Part shown: positions 16,701-25,319 of the stretch, in pieces
Layout of the letters: every line of letters starts with the position of its first letter
Position numbering within the stretch: the first letter of the stretch is position 1
Made by a program: the position numbers and the translations under genes
The notes under the pieces: generated by a model
Databases searched by the model: none
What the model was told of the DNA's origin: nothing
The model's input: the letters and a program-made list of their open reading frames with translations, nothing else
Source: Streptomyces sp. Je 1-332
GTDB taxonomy: Bacteria > Actinomycetota > Actinomycetes > Streptomycetales > Streptomycetaceae
DNA: 64,000 nt
Assembly (NCBI RefSeq): GCF_040730185.1
Contig: NZ_CP160402.1
Location: 992,001 to 1,056,000, forward strand
Direction of reading: 5' to 3'

Positions 16701-18779
16701 ATGACCGAGCCTCTGCTCAAGACCGACCCGCCGCGCGACACCGGCCCGTTGCTCAAAATCGAGGACCTTCGCGTCGACATCACCTCGCGCGAGCGCACCG
16801 TCCACGCCCTCGACGGGATCTCCCTCGAACTCGCCCCGGGCGAGGCCCTGGGCATCGTGGGCGAGTCCGGCTGCGGCAAGACGATGACCGCGCTCAGCGT
16901 CCTCGGGCTCCTGCCGCCCGGCGGTGAGGTCACCGGCGGACGCGTCCTGTTCGACGGCCGGGATCTGGCCGCCGCACCGGCGCCGGTCCTCCAGGACGTA
17001 CGGGGCAACACCATCGGCATGGTCTTCCAGGACCCGCTCACCTCGCTCAACCCGACCATGACGATCGGCGCACAGGTGGCCGAGCCGCTCGTCCTGCACC
17101 GCCCGGAGCTGAGCAGGAAGGAGGCGTGGGCGCGGGCCCAGGAGATGCTGCGCCTGGTCGGCATGCCGCAGCCCGCCGAGCGCATGAAGGCGTACCCGCA
17201 CCAGCTGTCGGGCGGCATGCGCCAGCGCGTGGCGATCGCCATGGCCCTGGTCTGCGAGCCGAAGCTGCTCATCGCGGACGAGCCGACCACCGCCCTCGAC
17301 GTGACGACGCAGGCCCAGATCCTGGAGCTGATCGACGGCCTGCGCGAGCGGCTCGGCATGGCGATGATCCTGGTCACGCACGACCTGGGCGTCATCGCGA
17401 GCCGGGTCGACCGGGTCGCGGTGATGTACGCGGGCACAATCGCCGAACAGGCCGACGTACGCGACCTGTTCGCGAGACCCCGGCACCGCTACACGGAGGC
17501 GCTCTTCGCCTCGCTTCCCGAGCGCGCCGCGGACACCGGCTCCGCGCTGCACACGATCCCGGGCCTTCCCCCGAACCTGGCGCTGCGCCCCACCGGGTGC
17601 CGCTTCGCGCCGCGCTGCACTTTCGCGACGGACGAGTGCCGGGAGCGGGAGCCGCAGCTCATGGACGACGAACTGCGGGGCGGGGAGCACCGGTTCGCCT
17701 GTTTCCATCCGGTGCCGGACAACGCGTCGCAGGAGGATGTCGTGGTCCCGCCGACCGTGCCCGCGCCGCGCGTCTCCGATGACACACTCCTCGAACTCGG
17801 CGCTCTGGTGAAGGAGTTCCCCCTCAAGGGCGGCGCCTTCTCACGCAGCCGGGGCACGGTGAGCGCGGTCGGCGGGGTGTCCCTGGAGATCCGCAAGGGC
17901 GAGACGTTCGGCATGGTCGGCGAGTCCGGGTGCGGCAAGACCACGCTCGGCCGGATCGTCGCAGGCCTGGAGGAGCCGACGGCCGGGCACGTGCGCTTCG
18001 AGGGTCACGACCCGGCGCGGATGTCGCGGGCCGAGCGGCGGGCGCACCGACGGCGTGTGCAGCTGATGTTCCAGGACTCCACGGCCGCCATGGACCCACG
18101 GATGCGGGTGGGCGAGATCCTGCGGGAGCCCCTGGTCATCCAGGGCGTCGGCACGCGCGCCGAACAGGAGAAGCTGACCGCCGAACTCCTGGACGCGGTC
18201 GGCCTGCCGCGCGGCGCCGTGCACCGCTACCCGCACGAGTTCTCCGGCGGGCAGCGTCAACGCCTCGGTCTTGCACGGGCGTTGACCCTCTCCCCCGATC
18301 TGGTGGTCGCGGACGAGCCGGTCTCCGCGCTCGACGTCTCCGTCCAGGCGCAGATCCTGAACCTGATGCGGGAGCTCCAGCGGGAGCGCGGCCTGACGTA
18401 TCTGTTCATCTCGCACGATCTGGCGGTGGTGCGCCACCTCGCGGACACGGTCGGCGTGATGTACCTGGGCAAGCTGGTCGAGTCGGGCCCTGCCGAGCAG
18501 GTGTACGGCCGGCCACTGCATCCCTACACGCGGGGACTGCTCGACACGGTCAACCTGCCGGACCCGGAGGCGGCGCAGGGCCAGGGACGCACCCCCTTGG
18601 AGGGCGAGACACCGTCGGCCGCGAAGCCGCCGTCCGGCTGCCGCTTCCGTACGCGATGCCCGCTGGCCCAGGAGGTCTGCGCCACCACGGAGCCACCGGT
18701 GTCCACCCCGGGCAGCGCGGGACACCAAGTCGCGTGCCACTTCCCCCTGTCCGCGCCTCGACTGACGTCGGCTGTGTGA
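16701..18779 (+). CDS. Fused dual ABC ATPase (DppD-DppF type)
   Basis: A 692-residue protein in which the two ATPases of a peptide importer are joined in one chain. Module one (residues about 15-340) has Walker A GESGCGKT, signature LSGGMRQRVAIAMAL, Walker B LLIADEPTTALD and a C-terminal oligopeptide-type cysteine motif (CRFAPRCTFATDEC). Module two (about 360-690) repeats these as GESGCGKT, FSGGQRQRLGLARAL, VVADEPVSALD and CRFRTRCPLAQEVC. The cysteine motifs are of the kind known to hold an iron-sulphur cluster in some DppD/F proteins. Fusion makes a fixed 1:1 ATPase pair. It energises the permeases encoded just upstream. Confidence 0.95.
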   Translation: MTEPLLKTDPPRDTGPLLKIEDLRVDITSRERTVHALDGISLELAPGEALGIVGESGCGKTMTALSVLGLLPPGGEVTGGRVLFDGRDLAAAPAPVLQDVRGNTIGMVFQDPLTSLNPTMTIGAQVAEPLVLHRPELSRKEAWARAQEMLRLVGMPQPAERMKAYPHQLSGGMRQRVAIAMALVCEPKLLIADEPTTALDVTTQAQILELIDGLRERLGMAMILVTHDLGVIASRVDRVAVMYAGTIAEQADVRDLFARPRHRYTEALFASLPERAADTGSALHTIPGLPPNLALRPTGCRFAPRCTFATDECREREPQLMDDELRGGEHRFACFHPVPDNASQEDVVVPPTVPAPRVSDDTLLELGALVKEFPLKGGAFSRSRGTVSAVGGVSLEIRKGETFGMVGESGCGKTTLGRIVAGLEEPTAGHVRFEGHDPARMSRAERRAHRRRVQLMFQDSTAAMDPRMRVGEILREPLVIQGVGTRAEQEKLTAELLDAVGLPRGAVHRYPHEFSGGQRQRLGLARALTLSPDLVVADEPVSALDVSVQAQILNLMRELQRERGLTYLFISHDLAVVRHLADTVGVMYLGKLVESGPAEQVYGRPLHPYTRGLLDTVNLPDPEAAQGQGRTPLEGETPSAAKPPSGCRFRTRCPLAQEVCATTEPPVSTPGSAGHQVACHFPLSAPRLTSAV

Positions 18780-18790
18780 GAGTCGGCAGT

Positions 18791-19693
18791 GTGAAACTCG
18801 CGGATGCACTGACCAGCCGCCCGCTCGTGCTCGACGGCGGCCTCTCCAACCAGCTGGAGGCCGCCGGGCACGACCTGAGCGACGCCCTGTGGTCGGCGAG
18901 GCTGCTGGCCGACCGGCCCGAGGCCATCGCCGCGGCGCACCGGGCGTACTACGAGGCAGGCGCGGACATCGCCACCACGGCGAGCTATCAGGCGACGTTC
19001 GAGGGCTTCGCGAAGCATGGCATCGACGCGGTCAGCACCGCCGAACTGCTGCGCCTGAGCGTGGAGTTGGCACGCGACGCGGGAGCGGACGCCGACCGTG
19101 ACGTGTGGGTGGCCGCGTCTGCGGGGCCGTACGGCGCGATGCTCGCGGACGGCTCCGAATACCGGGGCGGGTACGGCCTGACGGTGGCCGAGCTCGAACG
19201 CTTCCACCGCCCGCGCCTGGAGGTCCTCGCGGACGCGGAGCCGGATGTCCTCGCCCTGGAGACGGTCCCGGACACGGACGAGGCGCGGGCCCTGCTGCGG
19301 GCGGTGCGCGGCCTGGGGGTGCCCGCCTGGCTCTCGTACACCGTCTCCGGCGGCTACACACGTGCGGGCCAGCCCCTCGCGGAGGCCTTCGCGCTGGCCG
19401 CCGACGCCGACGAGATCCTCGCGGTCGGCGTCAACTGCTGCGATCCGCAGGACGCGGACGCGGCGGTGCGCCTCGCCGCGCGGATCACGGGCAAGCCGGT
19501 GGTGGTGTACCCGAACAGCGGTGAGACGTGGGACGCGGCCGCCCGGACGTGGCGGGGCCCCGCCCACTTCACCGCGGGCCGGGTCGCTGCCTTGCGGGAG
19601 GCGGGGGCGCGGCTGATCGGGGGATGCTGCCGCGTCGGGCCGGAAGCGATCGCGCGGGTGGCCGCGGAGCTGTCCGGCACGGACCGGCCCTGA
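18791..19693 (+). CDS. mmuM: Homocysteine S-methyltransferase
   Basis: A 300-residue zinc enzyme of the MmuM type, making methionine from homocysteine with S-methylmethionine or SAM as methyl donor. The N-terminus reads LVLDGGLSNQLEAAG. The zinc cysteines appear in GVNCCDPQ and in GGCCRVGPEAIARV. It lies 11 bp after the ATPase gene and could start even earlier, at GTG 18776, which overlaps that stop (GTGA). Co-transcription with a peptide-type importer raises the idea that the imported ligand, or a product of its hydrolysis, feeds methionine or S-methylmethionine metabolism. Confidence 0.9.
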   Translation: MKLADALTSRPLVLDGGLSNQLEAAGHDLSDALWSARLLADRPEAIAAAHRAYYEAGADIATTASYQATFEGFAKHGIDAVSTAELLRLSVELARDAGADADRDVWVAASAGPYGAMLADGSEYRGGYGLTVAELERFHRPRLEVLADAEPDVLALETVPDTDEARALLRAVRGLGVPAWLSYTVSGGYTRAGQPLAEAFALAADADEILAVGVNCCDPQDADAAVRLAARITGKPVVVYPNSGETWDAAARTWRGPAHFTAGRVAALREAGARLIGGCCRVGPEAIARVAAELSGTDRP

Positions 19694-19826
19694 CGCCCCA
19701 CCGGGCGGGCGACACCTCCGCCACACCCGCGCCGACCTGCGACGACGCCCTGCCCGGGGGTGACTGTCAGTGCCGAGGTGCAGACTGAGCCATACCTGAG
19801 ACAACGACGTCCCGGAGGTGGCCACG

Positions 19827-20918
19827 ATGGCCGAGCTCATCCTGACCGTAGGCACCCGCAAGGGCCTCTTCATCGGCCGCAAGCGCGGCGGCACGAGCAC
19901 CTGGCAGTTCGACGACACTCCGTACTTCAACGCGCAGGCCATCTACTCGGTGGCCATCGACACCCGTGGTGATTCCCCGCGCCTCCTGGTGGGCGGCGAC
20001 AGTTCCCATTTCGGCCCGTCCGTCTTCCACTCCGACGACCTCGGCAGGACCTGGACCGAACCACCCAAGGCTCCGGTCAAGTTCCCCAAGGACACCGAGG
20101 CTTCCCTGGAGCGGGTCTGGCAACTGCACCCGGCAGCCGCCGAGCCGGACGTGGTGTACGCGGGCACGGAACCGGCCGCTCTGTACAAGTCGCGGGACCG
20201 GGGCGAGACCTTCGAGCTCGTGCGCCCTCTGTGGGAGCACCCCACGCGTGACAAGTGGGTGCCGGGCGGTGGCGGTGAAGGCCTGCACACCGTTCTGACC
20301 GACCCCCGGGACCCGGACGCGGTGACGGTGGCCGTCTCCACCGCGGGAGTGTTCCGCACCGTGGACGGCGGCAAGAGCTGGGCCCCGGCGAACAACGGCG
20401 TCTCGGCGGTCTTCCTGCCCGACCCGAACCCGGAGTTCGGCCAGTGCGTGCACAAGGTCGCGCGGGACGCCGTCGACCCGGACCGGCTCTATCTGCAGAA
20501 CCACTGGGGTGTGTTCCGCAGCGACGACGCGGGCGCGCACTGGACGGACATCGGCGAGGGCCTGCCCTCGGACTTCGGGTTCGCCGCCGTCGCCCACCCG
20601 CACCGCGCGGACACGGCGTACGTCTTCCCGATCAACGCCGACATGGACCGCGTCCCCGCCGACCACCGATGTCGCGTCTACCGCACGGCCGACGCGGGCA
20701 AGAGCTGGGAGCCGCTCAGCGCGGGCCTCCCGACGGGCGACCACTACGGCACGGTGCTGCGCGACGCGATGTGCAGCGACGGCCAGGACCCGGCAGGCAT
20801 CTACTTCGGCAACCGCAACGGCGAGGTGTACGCCTCGGCGGACGACGGGGACAGCTGGCGGGAGTTGGCCTCCCACCTGCCCGACGTACTGTGCGTCAGG
20901 GCGGCGGCCATCGGTTGA
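19827..20918 (+). CDS. BNR/YVTN-type beta-propeller protein (exo-sialidase-like fold)
   Basis: A 363-residue propeller. Asp-box/BNR repeats are visible as HSDDLGRTWTE, YKSRDRGETFE, RTVDGGKSWAP, RSDDAGAHWTD, RTADAGKSWEP and ASADDGDSWRE, about six blades. No signal peptide or sialidase arginine triad is evident, so a true sialidase is unlikely. Related proteins are annotated as glycosyl hydrolase or exo-alpha-sialidase without proof; the role is unknown. ATG 19827 follows GGAGG by eight bases; an upstream GTG at 19818 overlaps that site and is less likely. Confidence 0.85.
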   Translation: MAELILTVGTRKGLFIGRKRGGTSTWQFDDTPYFNAQAIYSVAIDTRGDSPRLLVGGDSSHFGPSVFHSDDLGRTWTEPPKAPVKFPKDTEASLERVWQLHPAAAEPDVVYAGTEPAALYKSRDRGETFELVRPLWEHPTRDKWVPGGGGEGLHTVLTDPRDPDAVTVAVSTAGVFRTVDGGKSWAPANNGVSAVFLPDPNPEFGQCVHKVARDAVDPDRLYLQNHWGVFRSDDAGAHWTDIGEGLPSDFGFAAVAHPHRADTAYVFPINADMDRVPADHRCRVYRTADAGKSWEPLSAGLPTGDHYGTVLRDAMCSDGQDPAGIYFGNRNGEVYASADDGDSWRELASHLPDVLCVRAAAIG

Positions 20919-20945
20919 TCGACGCCCCCTGTACGGCAGTAGGGT
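20915..20945 (+). promoter_or_regulatory. Promoter of the ung gene
   Basis: TTGATC (20915-20920), 19 bp, TAGGGT (20940-20945). The -10 ends six bases before the GTG start of ung, and no ribosome site is present, so the transcript is probably leaderless. Confidence 0.5.
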
Positions 20946-20951
20946 GACGCC

Positions 20952-21629
20952 GTGGCACCACGACCCTTGCATGAAATCGTCGAAGCGGGCTGGGCGAAGG
21001 CCCTCGAACCCGTCGCCGGGAAGATCACCGAGATGGGAGGCTTCCTGCGCTCGGAGATCGCCGCGGGACGCGCCTACCTCCCGTCCGGGCCGAACGTTTT
21101 GCGCGCGTTCCAGCAGCCCTTCGACGAGGTGCGGGTGCTGATCGTCGGCCAGGATCCCTACCCCACCCCGGGGCACGCGGTGGGTCTGTCGTTCTCGGTC
21201 GCGCCCGAGGTGCGCCCGCTGCCCGGCAGCCTCATCAACATCTACCGCGAGCTGGGCTCCGACCTGGGGCTCCCGCAGCCGTCGAGCGGTGACCTCACGC
21301 CGTGGACGCAGCAGGGCGTCCTGCTGCTCAACAAGGCGCTCACCACTGCCCCGGGGCGTCCTGCCGCGCACCGGGGCAAGGGCTGGGAAGAGGTCACCGA
21401 GCAGGCCATCAAGGCGCTCGCGGCACGCGGGCGGCCCCTGGTCTCCATCCTGTGGGGGCGTGACGCGCGCAATCTGCGGCCGCTGCTCGGCCCGCTGCCC
21501 TCGGTCGAGTCCTCGCACCCGTCGCCCATGTCGGCGGACCGCGGCTTCTTCGGCTCGCGGCCCTTCAGCCGGGCCAACGACCTGCTGGTCCAGCAGGGCG
21601 GGCAGCCGGTGGACTGGCGGCTTCCGTGA
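20952..21629 (+). CDS. ung: Uracil-DNA glycosylase, family 1
   Basis: A 225-residue enzyme that removes uracil from DNA as the first step of base-excision repair. The water-activating motif is [17 protein letters not shown] with catalytic Asp68, and the leucine-loop motif is [18 protein letters not shown]. The usual GQDPYH carries Pro instead of His at the last position, a variation seen in some actinobacterial homologues. The next gene overlaps its stop by four bases (GTGA), so repair and kinase genes share a transcript. Confidence 0.95.
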   Translation: MAPRPLHEIVEAGWAKALEPVAGKITEMGGFLRSEIAAGRAYLPSGPNVLRAFQQPFDEVRVLIVGQDPYPTPGHAVGLSFSVAPEVRPLPGSLINIYRELGSDLGLPQPSSGDLTPWTQQGVLLLNKALTTAPGRPAAHRGKGWEEVTEQAIKALAARGRPLVSILWGRDARNLRPLLGPLPSVESSHPSPMSADRGFFGSRPFSRANDLLVQQGGQPVDWRLP

Positions 21630-22630
21630 CGGACGCCCCGTGTTTCCTCGGGGTCGACTCGGGCGGCTCCGGGATGCGGGTCGCCATCGGCGGCCTCGGC
21701 GGCGGCGCGGACAGCCGGCTCTCGGTGAGCTCGAAGGAGCCGGTGCGTACGGGGGCGCGCGGCATCGACGCCGCGCACTTCACGGAGCAACTGCTGCCCA
21801 TGGCACGGGAGTTGCTGGCGCGGGCGGGCGGCGCGGGGCGGCTGGCCACCGTCTCCGTCGGCGCGGCGGGCATGGCGACCCTCGGTGACGACCTGCGCGA
21901 CCGGCTGCCGGCCGCGCTCCACGAGGCTCTGGGCGTACGGCGCCTCGCGCTCGCCGCGGACGCCGTCACCGCGTACGTGGGCGCGCTCGGCGTCCGCCCC
22001 GGCGCGGTCGTCGCCGCGGGCACCGGCATGATCGCGATCGGCACGGACCTGACCGCCTGGCACCGCGCCGATGGCTGGGGGCATCTCCTGGGCGACAGCG
22101 GTGGTGGCGCGTGGATCGGCCGCGCGGGCCTCGATGCGGCGATGCGGGCGTTCGACGGCAGGCACGGCGGCTCGAAGGCGCTGCTCGCCCGCGCCGAAGA
22201 GCTCTTCGGCCCCGCGCAGGAGCTCCCCGGGCAGCTCTATCCCCGTACGGACCGGCCCGCGATGCTCGCCTCGTTCGCGCCCGAAGTGGCACGCTGCGCC
22301 CCCGATGACCCGGTGGCCGACGCGATCCTGCGGGACGCGGCCCGGCACATCGTCGAAGCCGCGGCGGCGGTCTGCCCGGCCCCCGACGCGACGAGCCAGG
22401 GCGAGCGGCCCGAAGCCGCCCTGACCGGGGGCCTGTTCAAGATGGGCGAGGCGCTACTGCGTCCGGTGCGCGCGGAGCTGGCGGAACACCTGCCGCACGT
22501 GCGCCTGGCGACCGCCGCCGGTGACCCGCTGGACGGCGCCGTGCGCATCGCCGCCGACATCGCCTCGGACCGGCTGCGGCTGCCGCTCGACCCGCGCATG
22601 CTCACCGTGCACCTTCGGGACGGCAGTTGA
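21626..22630 (+). CDS. BadF/BadG/BcrA/BcrD-type ATPase (N-acetylglucosamine-kinase-like)
   Basis: A 334-residue ASKHA-fold kinase. Phosphate-1 motif [17 protein letters not shown], adenosine/hinge region [12 protein letters not shown], and [21 protein letters not shown] are typical of eukaryote-like N-acetylglucosamine kinases in actinomycetes. It probably phosphorylates an amino sugar or related cell-wall sugar. GTG 21626 overlaps the ung stop. No ROK-type zinc motif is present, which separates it from NagK of enterobacteria. Confidence 0.85.
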   Translation: MTDAPCFLGVDSGGSGMRVAIGGLGGGADSRLSVSSKEPVRTGARGIDAAHFTEQLLPMARELLARAGGAGRLATVSVGAAGMATLGDDLRDRLPAALHEALGVRRLALAADAVTAYVGALGVRPGAVVAAGTGMIAIGTDLTAWHRADGWGHLLGDSGGGAWIGRAGLDAAMRAFDGRHGGSKALLARAEELFGPAQELPGQLYPRTDRPAMLASFAPEVARCAPDDPVADAILRDAARHIVEAAAAVCPAPDATSQGERPEAALTGGLFKMGEALLRPVRAELAEHLPHVRLATAAGDPLDGAVRIAADIASDRLRLPLDPRMLTVHLRDGS

Positions 22631-22667
22631 CCACACCGGAATATGACAGTCGAGCTTTACGTAACTC

Positions 22668-22740
22668 ATAAGACAAAACTGGACTTATACCGCCCACCTG
22701 CACCCTCCCCGAACAGCGAAGCCTCCCGGACCAGTAGCAT
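22668..22740 (+). promoter_or_regulatory. Dyad and -10 element before the CbiX-like gene
   Basis: An AT-rich patch, unusual for this region, contains ATAAG-N11-CTTAT (22668-22688). About 50 bp further on, TAGCAT (22735-22740) lies eight bases before the ATG, with no ribosome site, so the gene may be leaderless. The dyad could be an operator, but no regulator is adjacent. Confidence 0.4.
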
Positions 22741-22748
22741 GCGGGGCC

Positions 22749-23693
22749 ATGAGCTCCCCCACCGGGCCCGCATCAGGCCTGCCCGTACGAATGCCGCGAC
22801 CCCGCCAGCCCGGTCGGCACCGCCGCCCGGAGCCCGTGGCGGCTCCCGAGAACGCGCCCGCGCTCGTTCTCGCCGTACCGGGCGTACCCAGCAGCGCCAC
22901 GCGCAGCCTCGCCGAAGAGGTCGTGAGCATCGCCCGCTCCGAGCTGCCCGGCCTCGACGCCCGCATCGGGTACCTCGACGGGACCGAGGACGCCACGACC
23001 ACCTCGTTCCCGGAGTTCCCCTCGCTGCACTCCGTGCTCGCGCGCGCCGCCACCGAGCGCACCGCGCGTTTCGAGCAGGCGCGCGCCGCGGGGGCGGACG
23101 TCGCCGAGCCGGACGGCCCTGTCGCCGTCGTGGTGCCCCTCCTCGCGGGCCCCGACAACGCGCTGATGCGGCGCGTGCGTCAGGCCGTGATGGACAGCCG
23201 CGCTCCCGCCGAGCTGACCGACGTCCTCGGCCCGCACCCGCTGCTCGCCGAGGGGCTGCACGTCCGCCTTTCGGAGGCCGGTCTGGCCCGCGCCGACCGC
23301 GCACGCCTGTTCACGGTGGCCACCGCGGCAGACGGCATCGTCCTCGCCACGGTCGGCGGCGAGGAGGCCGTGCAGGCCGCCGGGATCACCGGCATGCTGC
23401 TCGCGGCCCGCCTCGCGGTGCCGGTGATGGCCGCCGCGCTCGACCAGGACGGTGCCATCGCGAACACCGCCGACGAGCTGCGCGGATCGGGTTCCACGCA
23501 GCTGGCGCTCGCCCCGTACCTGATCGGTCCCGAGATCGACGGCAGCCTGCTCGACGCCGCCGCCAAGGAGGCCGGCTGCTCGGTCGCGGAGTCGCTCGGC
23601 GCCTACCCCGCGATCGGCAAGCTCGCCCTGTCCCAGTACACGTCGGCGCTCGGGATCGCCCCGCAGCAGCCGTCGGGCGCGCCGGTCCACTGA
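22749..23693 (+). CDS. CbiX/sirohydrochlorin-chelatase-like protein
   Basis: A 314-residue protein of the sirohydrochlorin chelatase superfamily, two CbiX-like halves. The expected N-terminal strand is ALVLAVPGVPSSATRSLAEEV, where authentic enzymes have a His soon after the first strand (A-H-G); here the equivalent position reads V-P-G. The second half (FTVATAADGIVLATVGGEEA) also lacks the metal-binding His. It may therefore have lost chelatase activity and be a cofactor-binding or regulatory relative. A strong bidirectional terminator follows. Confidence 0.7.
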   Translation: MSSPTGPASGLPVRMPRPRQPGRHRRPEPVAAPENAPALVLAVPGVPSSATRSLAEEVVSIARSELPGLDARIGYLDGTEDATTTSFPEFPSLHSVLARAATERTARFEQARAAGADVAEPDGPVAVVVPLLAGPDNALMRRVRQAVMDSRAPAELTDVLGPHPLLAEGLHVRLSEAGLARADRARLFTVATAADGIVLATVGGEEAVQAAGITGMLLAARLAVPVMAAALDQDGAIANTADELRGSGSTQLALAPYLIGPEIDGSLLDAAAKEAGCSVAESLGAYPAIGKLALSQYTSALGIAPQQPSGAPVH

Positions 23694-23723
23694 CCGCGCC
23701 GCGCCGGCAGACCTGATGCCGTC

Positions 23724-23770
23724 ACGCCGATGGGCCCGCCCCCTGGTGCAGGGGGCGGGCCCATCGGCGT
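23724..23770. terminator. Bidirectional terminator, 21-bp stem
   Basis: Perfect hairpin with arms 23724-23744 and 23750-23770 and the five-base loop GGTGC, very GC-rich. It lies between two convergent genes and should stop transcription from both sides. Confidence 0.9.
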
Positions 23771-23788
23771 ACGCGAGGCGCAGATGGG

Positions 23789-24844
23789 TCAGTTGAAGAT
23801 CACGCACGAGGCGGCAGGAGCCTCGATCGAGCCCGCGCGCCGCGGAATGCCGGTCTCGGGGTCCACGCTGAACCAGGTCACGTCGCCCGAGCGCTCATTT
23901 GCCGCGTACAGGAACCGGCCCGACGGGTCGATGGCCAGGTCACGCGGCCAGTGGCCGCCGCACGGCACGGTGGCGGTGAGCCGCGGCCGCGTCCCCGCCT
24001 CGTCGATGGCGAGCACCGAGATGACATCCTGACCGCGGGTCGCGGTCCACAGGAAGCGCCCGTCGGGGGCGATGACGACCCCGGAGGGGTAGGCCTCGCC
24101 GTCGCCGTCCGTGGGGCCCGGCAGGAGCGCCGCCTCGCCGAGCGGCTTGAGCACCCCGTCGGAGGCGTCCCAGGCGCAGATCGTGACGGTGGGGGCCAGC
24201 TCGTTCACGACGTACGCGTGGTCGCCGCGCGGATGGAACACGAGATGCCGCGGGCCCGAACCGGGCCGCAGCGCGATCTCGCGGCGCAGGGTCGGCTCGC
24301 CCGCCGCGGAGAGCTCGCAGACGCGTACGGAATCGGTGCCGAGGTCGACGCTCACCACCCAGCGGCCGCTCGGATCGGGCAGGACCTGATGGGCGTGCGG
24401 CCGCTGCTGGCGCTGTGGGTGGGGCCCCGCGCCCGTATGTTCCAGGACGCCGGAGAGAGCGGGCGCGAGGCTGCCGTCGGGGCGCACGGGCACGGCGGAT
24501 ACGCTGCCGGAGCCGTAGTTGGCGGTGAGGACGTGTCCCGCGTGCAGGGCCAGATGCGTGGGCGCCGCCCCGCCGACCGCGACCGGCGGCCCGGTCTGCT
24601 CGGGCTTGTCGCCTTCGAGGCGGTACGCGGCGACAGCGCCGTCGGACGTCTCGCTGACGGCGTAGAGCGTGTCGCCCGCGGCCGAGAGCGCGAGGTAGGA
24701 GGGGTCGGCGACGGTGTCCGTGGCGCCGAGAACGGTCAGCGCGCCGCTGTCCGCGTCGACGGCGGCGGTGAGGATGCCGGCCCCGCCCGCCGCGGTGAAG
24801 GACCCGATGTACGCCCGTTGACTGTCGCCGTGCCTGCCGACCAC
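23789..24844 (-). CDS. Lactonase family protein (6-phosphogluconolactonase-type propeller)
   Basis: A 351-residue seven-bladed propeller of the YbhE/Pgl lactonase family. Typical phrases are AYIGSFTAAGGAGI, PTHLALHAGHVLTANYGSGS, HAHQVLPDPSGRWV and FLWTATRGQDVISVL. Members hydrolyse 6-phosphogluconolactone or other lactones. No signal peptide is seen. The start is GTG 24844. Its upstream region carries a DasR-like palindrome, hinting at control by amino-sugar availability. Confidence 0.88.
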   Translation of the reverse strand: MVGRHGDSQRAYIGSFTAAGGAGILTAAVDADSGALTVLGATDTVADPSYLALSAAGDTLYAVSETSDGAVAAYRLEGDKPEQTGPPVAVGGAAPTHLALHAGHVLTANYGSGSVSAVPVRPDGSLAPALSGVLEHTGAGPHPQRQQRPHAHQVLPDPSGRWVVSVDLGTDSVRVCELSAAGEPTLRREIALRPGSGPRHLVFHPRGDHAYVVNELAPTVTICAWDASDGVLKPLGEAALLPGPTDGDGEAYPSGVVIAPDGRFLWTATRGQDVISVLAIDEAGTRPRLTATVPCGGHWPRDLAIDPSGRFLYAANERSGDVTWFSVDPETGIPRRAGSIEAPAASCVIFN

Positions 24845-24915
24845 TGCGTTCCCCTCTCGACTCTCGACCGAGCGTCCTGTGCGGGGGAGCGCTCATGCGG
24901 CAGACGCTAGCAGTC

Positions 24916-24925
24916 GGTCTAGACC
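24916..24925. promoter_or_regulatory. DasR/GntR-like site (dre core)
   Basis: Perfect palindrome GGTCTAGACC, the central core of the DasR-responsive element consensus ASTGGTCTAGACCAST; the flanks match only partly. It lies 72 bp upstream of the lactonase start and would sit over its promoter. DasR is the streptomycete GntR-family repressor of N-acetylglucosamine genes. Confidence 0.5.
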
Positions 24926-25003
24926 AAGGCGCCCCGACGATCGCCGCGCGTCCGCGTGGGAACTCAGAGACGGGGGATCACCCTCGGAGTGAGGCCTGCG
25001 ACG

Positions 25004-25237
25004 TCAAGGGGAGGTTGCCGCGGCCGCGGGCTGCCCGGCGTCCTTGATGGCGGGCAGCGCGAGGGCGCCGGCCAGTTCGGCGAGTTCTTGTTCAGTGGGG
25101 CGGACGGGGCCATCGGCGCCGTCCTGTGCGAAGGCCCGGATGCGTGGGGTGCGGATGCCGGTCTTGTCCGCGATCGCCTGCGGCGTCAAATGACGGCGGC
25201 GCATGGTCTGTTGGAGTAGCTGAGACAGATCGTCCAT
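25004..25237 (-). CDS. Small HTH (XRE-like) DNA-binding protein
   Basis: A 77-residue protein. Residues about 3-60 form a Cro/XRE-like helix-turn-helix (LSQLLQQTMRRRHLTPQAIA, DKTGIRTPRIRAFA), followed by an Ala-rich tail. ATG 25237 is preceded by GGAGAGG. It lies on the same strand as the RsbW-like ATPase gene, 82 bp downstream of it, and next to the sigma-factor gene, so it may be a regulator in the same stress circuit. Confidence 0.75.
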   Translation of the reverse strand: MDDLSQLLQQTMRRRHLTPQAIADKTGIRTPRIRAFAQDGADGPVRPTEQELAELAGALALPAIKDAGQPAAAATSP

Positions 25238-25319
25238 TGGCCTCTCCTGCCCCGCCGGTGCGCTCTCATGCCGTATGCCTCGTCGCACGGCGTCCACCGC
25301 GCGGTACTGCGGGCAGTGG

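Noticed and set aside
19827..20918. Calling the BNR propeller a sialidase
   Set aside because: Asp-box repeats exist, but no signal peptide or sialidase catalytic residues could be placed.
22638..22661. SigR-type promoter GGAAT-N18-GTA before the CbiX-like gene
   Set aside because: The -10 reads GTA instead of GTT, and the spacing match is probably accidental.
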